This document shows positions 1-5,437 of a DNA stretch of 6,633 nucleotides, piece after piece. Location: assembly GCA_023145595.1 (NCBI GenBank), contig JAGLDM010000190.1:1-6633 (forward strand), read 5' to 3'. Made by a program: the position numbers and the translations under genes. Numbering within the stretch: position 1 is the first letter of the stretch; every line of letters begins with the position of its first letter. This stretch comes from Flavobacteriaceae bacterium (GTDB lineage: Bacteria > Bacteroidota > Bacteroidia > Flavobacteriales > Flavobacteriaceae). The notes below the pieces were generated by a model. The model saw nothing but the letters and a program-made list of their open reading frames with translations. It ran no database searches and had not been told where the DNA came from.

Positions 1-1701
1 GATCACGGTGAATTGATTTTTATTGATTTGCGAGATTCTAGTAACGAGATTATGCAAGTTCGTTTGAGTAGAGAATCTTTTCCGAATTTGGATGATTTGG
101 TGAAATTAAAACCAGAAACAGTGATTACCGTAACAGGTGTTGTTGTTATGAGAAATAATGACGATTTTAATTCAGGTTTACGAACAGGTAAAATAGAATT
201 GGAGACATCAGAATTAGAAATTTTGAATCTTTCTAAAACATTACCTTTTGAAATAAAAAGAGCGCATAAAACAAATGAAAATGTCCGTTTTCAATATAAA
301 TATTTAGATCATCGTAATGATGAAGTGCGTCGTGCAGTCGTAAATCGTCATAAGGTGATAAAAATGATGCGTGATATTTTAGATGAGCAAGAATTTATTG
401 AAATTGAAACGCCAATATTAACAGCAGGAACAGATGAAGGTGCACGTGAATTTATTGTGCCAACTCGTAAGGAGGCAGGTTCTTTTTACACCTTACCACA
501 AGCACCACAACAGTTTAAGCAAATGTTAATGGTCGGTGGATTTGAAAAATATTTCCAAATTGCACGTTGTTTTAGAGATGAAGATTCTCGAGGAGATCGT
601 CAGCCAGAATTTACGCAGTTAGATATTGAAATGGCTTATGCCAGTATGCAGCAAATCATTGATTTGAATACGCATATGTTCAATGAAATTGTGAAAAAAA
701 TCTACGGTAAAAAATGGAATTTGCGTCCGTTTGAAGTAATTACTTACAAAGATGCCATGGATAAATATGGTTGTGATCGACCAGATTTACGTTTCGGACT
801 GCAAATGCAGGATATTACAGAAATTGTAAAAGAAACGACATTCCAGGTATTTAGCAAGCCAATTGATGAAGGCGGAATTGTAAAATGTATCAAAGTTTCT
901 GCAGAAGAACAAGGATCAAAACGTTTGTCTAAGGGGCAGATTGAAAAATTAACTTCAATTGCACAAGATTTAGGTTTGGGCGGATTGGCATATATTATTG
1001 TAAATGAAAATGATTTGCAGTCGCCTATAATTAAATTCTTAGGTGAAGATATAGCAGCAGGAATTATTAAAGAAACCAATGCTCAGGTTGGAGATATTGT
1101 GTTTTTCTCTGCGGCAGATTATGCCACTGCGAATAAAGCATTAGATGCTGTTCGTCAAGAATTAGGAAAAATGTTAAAGTTGATTAATCCGAAGGAATTA
1201 CGACCTGCATGGGTGGTAGATTTTCCAATGTTTGAAAAAACAGATGAAGGTCGCTGGACATTCACGCACAATCCGTTTTCGATGCCTGCAATCTATGATT
1301 TAGATAAGCATATGCGAAGTAAGGATGACGAAATAGGAAGTATCATCGCACAGCAATACGATTTGATTTTGAACGGTTATGAAATAGGAGGAGGCTCTGT
1401 TCGGGCACACAAACCAGAAATTTTAGAAGCAACCTATAAAAACATGGGTTACAATAAAGAAGAAATGATGAAAAGTGTAGGTGCTATGTACAAAGCGTTT
1501 CATTATGGAGCGCCACCACACGGTGGAATTGCATGGGGAGTTGATCGTTTGATGATGATTTTAGAGAAAAAAGCATCCATTCGTGATGTGATGGCATTCC
1601 CAAAAACAGGAACATCTGAGGATTTACTATTTGGTTCGCCATCTCAATTATCTGATAGAAAAGTTGAGGAGATGAATGTGAGGGTGGTGCGTAAGAGTTA
1701 A
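1..1701 (+). CDS. aspS: Aspartate--tRNA ligase, 5'-truncated by the window edge
   Basis: Cytoplasmic class II synthetase that charges tRNA-Asp with aspartate using ATP. The reading frame is already open at base 1 (codons D-H-G-E-L-I-F-I-D-L-R-D), which matches the OB-fold anticodon-binding domain of bacterial AspRS near residue 29. About 28 N-terminal codons are therefore missing, and the TTG at 13 is not a true start. Counting codons from base 1, the sequence shows the QxPQ aspartate-site segment (167-170, here QAPQ), the motif 2 FRDED block (191-195) followed by RQPEFTQLDIE, a GAD insertion domain (roughly 265-400), the GGGS segment near the C-terminal part of the catalytic core, and motif 3 (G-I-A-W-G-V-D-R, 509-516). 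The 566 visible residues plus the missing end fit the usual bacterial length of about 590. It stops at TAA and is followed by a strong terminator. Identification is certain; whether it also charges tRNA-Asn cannot be decided here. Confidence 0.97.
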   Translation, partial: DHGELIFIDLRDSSNEIMQVRLSRESFPNLDDLVKLKPETVITVTGVVVMRNNDDFNSGLRTGKIELETSELEILNLSKTLPFEIKRAHKTNENVRFQYKYLDHRNDEVRRAVVNRHKVIKMMRDILDEQEFIEIETPILTAGTDEGAREFIVPTRKEAGSFYTLPQAPQQFKQMLMVGGFEKYFQIARCFRDEDSRGDRQPEFTQLDIEMAYASMQQIIDLNTHMFNEIVKKIYGKKWNLRPFEVITYKDAMDKYGCDRPDLRFGLQMQDITEIVKETTFQVFSKPIDEGGIVKCIKVSAEEQGSKRLSKGQIEKLTSIAQDLGLGGLAYIIVNENDLQSPIIKFLGEDIAAGIIKETNAQVGDIVFFSAADYATANKALDAVRQELGKMLKLINPKELRPAWVVDFPMFEKTDEGRWTFTHNPFSMPAIYDLDKHMRSKDDEIGSIIAQQYDLILNGYEIGGGSVRAHKPEILEATYKNMGYNKEEMMKSVGAMYKAFHYGAPPHGGIAWGVDRLMMILEKKASIRDVMAFPKTGTSEDLLFGSPSQLSDRKVEEMNVRVVRKS

Positions 1702-1716
1702 AACTTGTTGAATGTT

Positions 1717-1760
1717 AAAAAGAGCAAATTCTATTTAAATAGAATTTGCTCTTTTTTTTT
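1717..1760 (+). terminator. Intrinsic terminator of aspS, probably shared with the convergent gene
   Basis: A perfect inverted repeat has arms 1717-1736 and 1737-1756, including the flanking A4/T4. The core arm begins AGAGCAAATTC and the centre is TTTAAA. On the + strand it runs into nine T residues (1752-1760), beginning 15 bases after the aspS stop codon. Read on the - strand the stem is followed by TTTTAA, so it could also stop transcripts of the convergent exported-protein gene, more weakly. The + strand role is well supported and the bidirectional role is inferred. Confidence 0.9.
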
Positions 1761-1811
1761 GCGTAACGGAAGTAAATGACTTGTTTTATCGTGTACAGAA
1801 AAATCCAGTTT

Positions 1812-2705
1812 TTATTGACACAAATCCTTCAAAGTATCTTCTATTTCACCTGGGGTGGACATGATTTTCATAAAAGTTCCCATTGATAATTCTGGCCAGT
1901 GAAGTGCTAATCTATATCTGCCATGAAGAATCGTTGCAGTTTTTCCTTGTAATATGATTTCGTAAGGCATTGCAGCTAAATGGCTATTGTCAATAATTGG
2001 TAAGAAGTGACTTTCTCCTTTTTCTTTATCTAAAAGAGCAACTCCGAATACAGCTATTTTTTTTGAATTAAATTTTAATTGATACACCAACTTGGTATTC
2101 CCTTTTTTAGAAGCTAAATTCTTTTCAATCGTTTTTACACCCTCTTCAAAGGAGCTAAATTCTTTTAATTCTACAGGGTCAGAGAAATAAGGCATCATCA
2201 TTTTGTAATGATATTTTCGAAGGTCATTTATAGATAATGACCCACCAAATCCTTTGTTTTCATTTCCTAACTGTGATAAAGTAGTTGTTATGTCTTTTTC
2301 TACTTTTCGTAATTCAGTTTGGTGATTTACATAATCATCACCGAGATATGCATTGAATAGGTATTCAGGATTTAAGTAGCTAATCGTAGTTTTTGTTCCG
2401 TCAGATTTTAATCCGACTTTTAATGCTGCAGCTAACGCACCTCGGTCTTTTACTTTTAGAACAGTCGATTGAAGGTCTTTTCTAGAATAAACAATAACTT
2501 TTAAGTTTTTGTTGTTTTCTACATTGTATTCTCCAATAATATCAAAACCATTTTCTTTTAAGGCAGACTTAACTTTGTCAGAATTTTGGTCTATATTATT
2601 GCTCGATTCTCCAATTTTTATATAAGGATTGAGTTCTTGTGCCGTTGTAGGATTAGATCCAATAAAAAATAGTAAAACGGTTACGAGGTAAATTAAGTTC
2701 TTCAT
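1812..2705 (-). CDS. Exported protein with DUF302-like N-terminal half, function unknown
   Basis: Encodes 297 residues. Residues 1-22 form a type I signal peptide (K3, hydrophobic run 4-16, likely cleavage after T-T-A22), so the product is probably periplasmic or secreted. Residues about 38-120 resemble the DUF302 pattern: a helix (SDKVKSALKENGFDIIGEY), a strand (LKVIVYSR), and a closing ISYLNPEYLFNAYL segment. Residues about 180-270 have a similar order, with helix SFEEGVKTIEKNL, strand IAVFGVALL, AAMPYEIILQ and LHGRYRLALHW, which suggests a second copy of the fold. The stretch 246-281 looks the most constrained (MPY, LHGRYR, HWPELSMGTFMK). No catalytic motif is recognised. The start ATG (2703-2705) is preceded by an A/T-rich leader without Shine-Dalgarno and by a candidate promoter. 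It is convergent with aspS and divergent from the DUF4136 gene. The family call rests on pattern recognition only; the reading frame and export are more secure. Confidence 0.8.
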   Translation of the reverse strand: MKNLIYLVTVLLFFIGSNPTTAQELNPYIKIGESSNNIDQNSDKVKSALKENGFDIIGEYNVENNKNLKVIVYSRKDLQSTVLKVKDRGALAAALKVGLKSDGTKTTISYLNPEYLFNAYLGDDYVNHQTELRKVEKDITTTLSQLGNENKGFGGSLSINDLRKYHYKMMMPYFSDPVELKEFSSFEEGVKTIEKNLASKKGNTKLVYQLKFNSKKIAVFGVALLDKEKGESHFLPIIDNSHLAAMPYEIILQGKTATILHGRYRLALHWPELSMGTFMKIMSTPGEIEDTLKDLCQ

Positions 2706-2728
2706 TATTTTATGTGTTTAATTTTGTT

Positions 2729-2763
2729 CAAAAATACAGTTTTTTTGGGGAATATTATCCAAA
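2729..2763 (-). promoter_or_regulatory. Candidate Bacteroidota-type promoter for the exported protein gene
   Basis: Read on the - strand, TATTTTTG (2736-2729) matches the -7 consensus TAnnTTTG exactly, and TTTG (2763-2760) lies 23 bases upstream. This spacing is at the long end of the range usually given for Bacteroidota promoters. It would place the transcript start roughly 15-20 bases before the ATG at 2705. In such T/A-rich DNA a chance match is possible. Confidence 0.45.
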
Positions 2764-2794
2764 TATTAGCTTTTGGTAGTGGTGTGAAGTTTTT

Positions 2795-2823
2795 TTTGTG
2801 GAGCGTAGGAGCCGCGATATTTG
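2795..2823 (+). promoter_or_regulatory. Candidate promoter for the DUF4136 lipoprotein gene
   Basis: TTTG (2795-2798), a 17-base spacer and GATATTTG (2816-2823) match the TTTG/TAnnTTTG layout with one mismatch in the -7 box. It would give a leader of about 50 bases before the ATG at 2880. It is the best match in the divergent intergenic region on this strand, but the imperfect box keeps confidence low. Confidence 0.3.
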
Positions 2824-2879
2824 GTACGATTATTGGTGATTAGTAAATTGATATTGTCCCCTAATTTAAATTAAAAATA

Positions 2880-3428
2880 ATGAAACTTTTTAAAATAATT
2901 TATTTAGTACTTCTTGTTTTTGTAGTCAGTTCTTGTAATTCGGTTCAAGTTGCTGCAGACTATGATACTACTGTAGATTTCAGCAAGTACAAAACGTACG
3001 CTTTTTATAAAAAGGGAATTGCGAAAGTTGATATTTCTGACATCGATAAAAAAAGAATATTACGAGCTTTAGAGTCGGAATTAGGAAAAAAAGGAATGAC
3101 GCCCTCTGAAAACCCAGATTTGATTATAAGTATTTTTGCGAAAAGTACGAAGAAGGTGAATGTCTATCAAGATTACAATAATTATGGTGGTTATTATTAT
3201 GGCTATTGGAGTCCGTGGTATTACGGCCCTAATTATGGTTCTCAAGTTACGGTTCATGAAGAAGGAACACTGTTTGTTGATTTTATTGATAATAAAAAAA
3301 AGGAGTTGGTTTGGCAAGGAATAGGAAAAGGCGCATTGGTTGTTGACGATGCTTTGAAGAAAGAAGCAAGAATCAATGAATTTATTCAGAAAATATTAGA
3401 AAAATACCCTCCATTTATGGAGAAATAA
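2880..3428 (+). CDS. DUF4136 domain-containing lipoprotein
   Basis: Encodes 182 residues. The first 18 residues are a lipoprotein signal peptide ending in a lipobox (V16-S-S-C19), so C19 should be lipidated and the protein anchored to a cell envelope membrane. The mature part has the DUF4136 pattern: a DYDTTVDFSKYKTYAFY segment (27-43), a helix with IDKKRILRALESELGKKGM (55-73), then NPDLIISIFAKS (78-89) and a late strand pair (GTLFVDFID, LVWQGIGKG) with a C-terminal helix ending near KYPP. Residues 96-119 form an insertion rich in Tyr, Gly, Trp and Asn, as often occurs in this family. No enzymatic role is known for the family. The start follows an A-rich leader without Shine-Dalgarno. It has its own terminator and looks monocistronic. 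The family call is confident and the function is unknown. Confidence 0.9.
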   Translation: MKLFKIIYLVLLVFVVSSCNSVQVAADYDTTVDFSKYKTYAFYKKGIAKVDISDIDKKRILRALESELGKKGMTPSENPDLIISIFAKSTKKVNVYQDYNNYGGYYYGYWSPWYYGPNYGSQVTVHEEGTLFVDFIDNKKKELVWQGIGKGALVVDDALKKEARINEFIQKILEKYPPFMEK

Positions 3429-3444
3429 AATTTTTAGAAATATC

Positions 3445-3485
3445 AAATAGAAAACACGCTGCTTATTAGCGTGTTTTCTATTTTT
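3445..3485 (+). terminator. Intrinsic terminator after the DUF4136 gene
   Basis: Arms 3445-3460 and 3468-3483 are exact reverse complements over 16 bases (AAATAGAAAACACGCT and its complement). They enclose the 7-base loop GCTTATT and end in five T residues (3481-3485). The hairpin begins 16 bases after the lipoprotein stop. Its T-tract ends only five bases before the ATG of the next small gene, so it also forms the immediate upstream region of that gene. On the - strand the stem is followed by GATATTTC, a poor U-tract, so termination of the serine hydrolase transcript there would be weak. Confidence 0.88.
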
Positions 3486-3490
3486 ACAGC

Positions 3491-3658
3491 ATGATTTATA
3501 ACGAACTCCCTAAATTAGACCCGGAAGACTTTTATTTTAATGATAAGGGTTATAGGGTTTTTACTGAGAAGTATCATTTAAAGCGAGGGTTTTGCTGTAA
3601 AAGTGGCTGTTTGCACTGTCCGTTTGGTTACGACCGAAAGACTGATAGTTTTAAATAG
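3491..3658 (+). CDS. Small cysteine-rich DUF5522 family protein (55 aa)
   Basis: ATG at 3491 to TAG at 3656-3658. The core YFNDKGYRVFTEKYHLKRG (15-33) followed by C35-C36-K-S-G-C40-L-H-C43-P-F-G-Y47 fits DUF5522, a short widespread family whose four cysteines suggest binding of zinc or an iron-sulfur cluster (inference; no function is established). The protein has no signal peptide, so it is probably cytoplasmic. The nearest upstream in-frame stop is TAG at 3467-3469 and no other start codon lies between, so the ATG is fixed. There is no Shine-Dalgarno, and the start sits six bases after a terminator T-tract. No promoter is visible between that hairpin and the ATG, so expression may depend on readthrough from the lipoprotein gene. 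The stop lies 5 bases from the convergent serine hydrolase stop. Confidence 0.88.
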   Translation: MIYNELPKLDPEDFYFNDKGYRVFTEKYHLKRGFCCKSGCLHCPFGYDRKTDSFK

Positions 3659-3663
3659 TAAGG

Positions 3664-4905
3664 CTACAAACTTTCACTAGAATTCTTAGTTTTGACAAGA
3701 GCAGCAACATTAGAAACATCAGGCTTAAAATGTTTAGAAACAATTTTTTCAACGGTCTTATTAAGATGAGTCATTGATCTATAACTAGAATGTTCAAGGG
3801 CGATAACAAGTAGGTCTGTATCTTTATATTGTGTGATAGAAGTGCTAAACCCGTTCCATTTTCCATGGTGATAAATGGTGTTTTTATTTTTTCTTGTATC
3901 AATTCTAAACCCGAAACCATAAGGAACTTTTCGGCCGTATTTAGTTTCTCCCTTAGAATACATCATTTCAAGAGATTCTTTCGAAATTAAATTACCTGAA
4001 TTTAAACCAGTAATCCACTTGAACAAATCTTCTGTAGTAGAATATACATTTTTGTCACCCACAACAGCATCATTTACCGTTCCTTTAACCTCAACATGGT
4101 GTCGCCATCTATACAAACGATATCCTGCTAACTGGTTGGGTTTTAGGCTGTCATTTTTAAAACTATACACAAAGGAATCCTTCATTTGAAGTGGTTCAAA
4201 AATATTAGTTTTTAAAAATTCTGAATAACTAGTGCCCGATATTTTTTCAATTAAAGAGGCAAGAACAAAATACCCTGTATTGGAATAATTAAAGTTTCTC
4301 CCCGATTTGAAAAACCGATTTGTTTTTTGCTTAGCAAGCAAATCCATCATTTCTTTATTGCTGGGGGCTTTTTCTTTTTCCCATTTGTGCTCTGCAATCC
4401 AGAAATAATTTGGAAGCCCAGCCGTGTGGTTCAGTAAGTGCTTGATAGTAACATCTTTATACGGGAACTCAGGGTAGTATTTTATAACAGAATCATTAAG
4501 TTGAAGTAGATTCCTTTCCTTTAAAATCATGATACCTGCTGCGGTAAATTGCTTGCTAACAGATGCTAATTGAAAAACAGATTTTTCACCTAATTTTGTT
4601 TTACTCTCAAAGTTTGCATATCCATATTCATTAGAAAACAGCACCTTTCCTTTTTTTGCAATTAACACACTTCCGTTAAAATCGTTTCGTTTGTTAAAAC
4701 GCTTAAATACAGAATCTAATTTGTGGCTAACTTTTGCTGTCTGTTCTTTAGGATATGTAGTAATTACAAACTCTTTCGTTTTTTTTTCGGTAGGTAATTC
4801 TTTTACTTCTTGGGGTGAAGAATCTTCTGATACTTCATTCGATAGAATGAAATAGCCAACTAGCAGAATTAAAACTAAAAGGGTATGTTTTAAATATTTA
4901 GGCAT
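3664..4905 (-). CDS. Membrane-anchored serine hydrolase, beta-lactamase/PBP4* class (class C-like)
   Basis: Encodes 413 residues. An N-terminal hydrophobic segment (about 7-22) follows basic K3/K6/H7 and has no cysteine, so it is a signal anchor or signal peptide rather than a lipobox. The catalytic domain should therefore face the periplasm. The three family signatures are visible: S115-V-S-K118 (nucleophile and general base, in QLASVSKQFTA), Y207-S-N209, and H346-H-G348 in the place of KTG. HLLNHTAGLPNY (156-167) is also typical. The family (Pfam Beta-lactamase) includes class C beta-lactamases, D-Ala-D-Ala carboxypeptidases, esterases and D-aminopeptidases. The HxG triad and the low-complexity linker (25-60) do not point to a true antibiotic-hydrolysing AmpC, so the substrate is unknown. 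The ATG at 4903-4905 has an A-rich leader and no Shine-Dalgarno. No convincing -33/-7 promoter pair was found upstream. It is convergent with the DUF5522 gene and divergent from the trp leader. Confidence 0.92.
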   Translation of the reverse strand: MPKYLKHTLLVLILLVGYFILSNEVSEDSSPQEVKELPTEKKTKEFVITTYPKEQTAKVSHKLDSVFKRFNKRNDFNGSVLIAKKGKVLFSNEYGYANFESKTKLGEKSVFQLASVSKQFTAAGIMILKERNLLQLNDSVIKYYPEFPYKDVTIKHLLNHTAGLPNYFWIAEHKWEKEKAPSNKEMMDLLAKQKTNRFFKSGRNFNYSNTGYFVLASLIEKISGTSYSEFLKTNIFEPLQMKDSFVYSFKNDSLKPNQLAGYRLYRWRHHVEVKGTVNDAVVGDKNVYSTTEDLFKWITGLNSGNLISKESLEMMYSKGETKYGRKVPYGFGFRIDTRKNKNTIYHHGKWNGFSTSITQYKDTDLLVIALEHSSYRSMTHLNKTVEKIVSKHFKPDVSNVAALVKTKNSSESL

Positions 4906-5165
4906 TGATTATTTTGGGGGTAATAATTAAGCCGTCGCAAAGTACAAAATTTTAAATTGTTTTATATATTCTTTGATGATTAAAAATCTTATTAGAACAG
5001 GAGTTGCATTTGTAACTTGAATTTAAGGAGTATTATAACTATTAATTTCGAATTGTCCATGATGTTGTTTGTAACAGTTTGATCAATTTTGCAAGAGGTT
5101 TCTATGTTAAAGATTAAACGAAGGAACTATTGTCAGGTTTTGGACTAAATAATTATAAAAAACAC
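4906..5165. other. Intergenic DNA between the divergent hydrolase and trp promoter
   Basis: AT-rich stretch of 260 bases without a supportable gene; the longest ATG-initiated frames seen are about 14 codons. It contains an 8-base palindrome TTGATCAA (5079-5086), a TTCGAA (5047-5052), and two direct copies of TTTGTAAC (5009-5016 and 5068-5075), none of which is recognised as a known operator. It must hold the 5' region of the serine hydrolase transcript on the - strand. Confidence 0.5.
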
Positions 5166-5195
5166 TTGCTATCTTTAAAATCTATAGTACATTTG
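5166..5195 (+). promoter_or_regulatory. trp operon promoter (Bacteroidota -33/-7 type)
   Basis: TTG (5166-5168), a spacer of exactly 19 bases and TACATTTG (5188-5195) match the Bacteroidota primary sigma factor consensus TTG-N19-TAnnTTTG without mismatch. The transcript would begin near 5200-5203, leaving only about 8-11 bases before the leader peptide ATG at 5211. Its position directly ahead of the Trp-rich leader peptide supports the call. Confidence 0.78.
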
Positions 5196-5210
5196 TAGCA
5201 GAATAAAAAA

Positions 5211-5261
5211 ATGATATTTACTCAAAATAATATATGGTGGTGGAACTCTCTTAAGAACTAA
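5211..5261 (+). CDS. trpL: trp operon leader peptide with three tandem Trp codons (16 aa)
   Basis: ATG ... TAA encodes MIFTQNNIWWWNSLKN. Three consecutive TGG codons (5235-5243, residues 9-11) in a 16-codon frame are highly unlikely by chance in AT-rich DNA. The frame lies between a consensus promoter and a terminator upstream of trpE, as expected of a ribosome-sensing leader. When charged tRNA-Trp is scarce, the ribosome should stall on these codons; otherwise it proceeds to the stop at 5259-5261. Initiation has no Shine-Dalgarno but a run of seven A residues immediately before and into the ATG, like other starts in this window. The peptide itself is not expected to have a function. The gene symbol follows the enteric trp leader by analogy; the peptide sequence is not homologous apart from the Trp run. 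Confidence 0.88.
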   Translation: MIFTQNNIWWWNSLKN

Positions 5262-5318
5262 GTGAGGTTATGACTATATAATATTTTCAAATTATAAAAT
5301 CTAAAAGACTTATCTCAC
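5244..5318 (+). promoter_or_regulatory. trp attenuator: leader hairpin and candidate antiterminator pairing
   Basis: Two mutually exclusive pairings can be drawn. In the leader hairpin, 5244-5252 (AACTCTCTT) pairs with 5261-5269 (AGTGAGGTT) through AAC/GTT and CTC/GAG blocks, with small bulges; it overlaps the last leader codons. In the alternative, GTGAGGT (5262-5268) pairs with ATCTCAC (5312-5318), seven contiguous pairs including one G-U. The latter takes up the loop and top pair of the terminator hairpin. A ribosome stalled at the Trp codons would cover 5244-5255 and free GTGAGGT to form the antiterminator. A ribosome at the stop codon would cover GTGAGGT and let the terminator form. A weak A/T hairpin (5277-5282 with 5291-5296) lies between. 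The pairings were found by eye and their relative stability is not calculated. Confidence 0.6.
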
Positions 5319-5334
5319 GGTAAGTCTTTTTTTT
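5303..5334 (+). terminator. trp attenuator terminator
   Basis: Arms AAAAGACTTA (5303-5312) and TAAGTCTTTT (5321-5330) are exact reverse complements around the 8-base loop TCTCACGG, and the T-run covers 5327-5334 (eight T). It lies 41 bases after the leader peptide stop and 103 bases before trpE, with no intervening gene. It therefore acts as a conditional terminator of the trp transcript, not as the end of a gene. Confidence 0.88.
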
Positions 5335-5437
5335 GTTAGAGAAATTCTATTTTGAAAAGCCTAGAGGGCGAATTTAAAATAGTTAGGCTATACGGGATAT
5401 TTCCTTAGAAAATAGAGGTATTTAATAAACGAATAAG
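5335..5437 (+). other. Structured untranslated leader between attenuator and trpE
   Basis: This part is present only in readthrough mRNA. Two exact complementary pairs interleave: CTATTTT (5347-5353) with AAAATAG (5376-5382), extendable to ten pairs by G-U and A-U (to 5356/5373), and AGCCTA (5358-5363) with TAGGCT (5384-5389). The order 5'-5'-3'-3' is that of an H-type pseudoknot or of two alternative hairpins. No promoter-like pair and no ribosome binding site near the trpE ATG are seen; AGAGG at 5414-5418 is too far upstream. Confidence 0.4.

Noticed and set aside
744..1079. Open frame on the - strand inside aspS
   Set aside because: It lies wholly antisense to a well-conserved part of AspRS and shows no recognisable domain or start signal.
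3081..3317. Open frame on the - strand inside the DUF4136 gene
   Set aside because: Antisense shadow; its Ile-rich content comes from the Tyr/Gly codons of the real gene.
4930..4960. TACTTTGC-like box on the - strand before the serine hydrolase
   Set aside because: It is one base short of TAnnTTTG and no TTG lies at a suitable distance, so it is not listed as a promoter.
4976..5020. 14-codon frame starting ATG ATT AAA before the trp promoter, considered as another leader peptide
   Set aside because: It has no run of a regulatory codon, no terminator after it and no promoter in the right place.
5009..5075. Two direct copies of TTTGTAAC, 59 bases apart, upstream of the trp promoter
   Set aside because: An 8-base repeat in AT-rich DNA is readily expected by chance, and no known operator matches.
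5303..5334. T-box riboswitch or TRAP binding site as the trp control element
   Set aside because: No T-box sequence and no series of spaced GAG/TAG triplets is seen; the WWW leader peptide explains the arrangement better.
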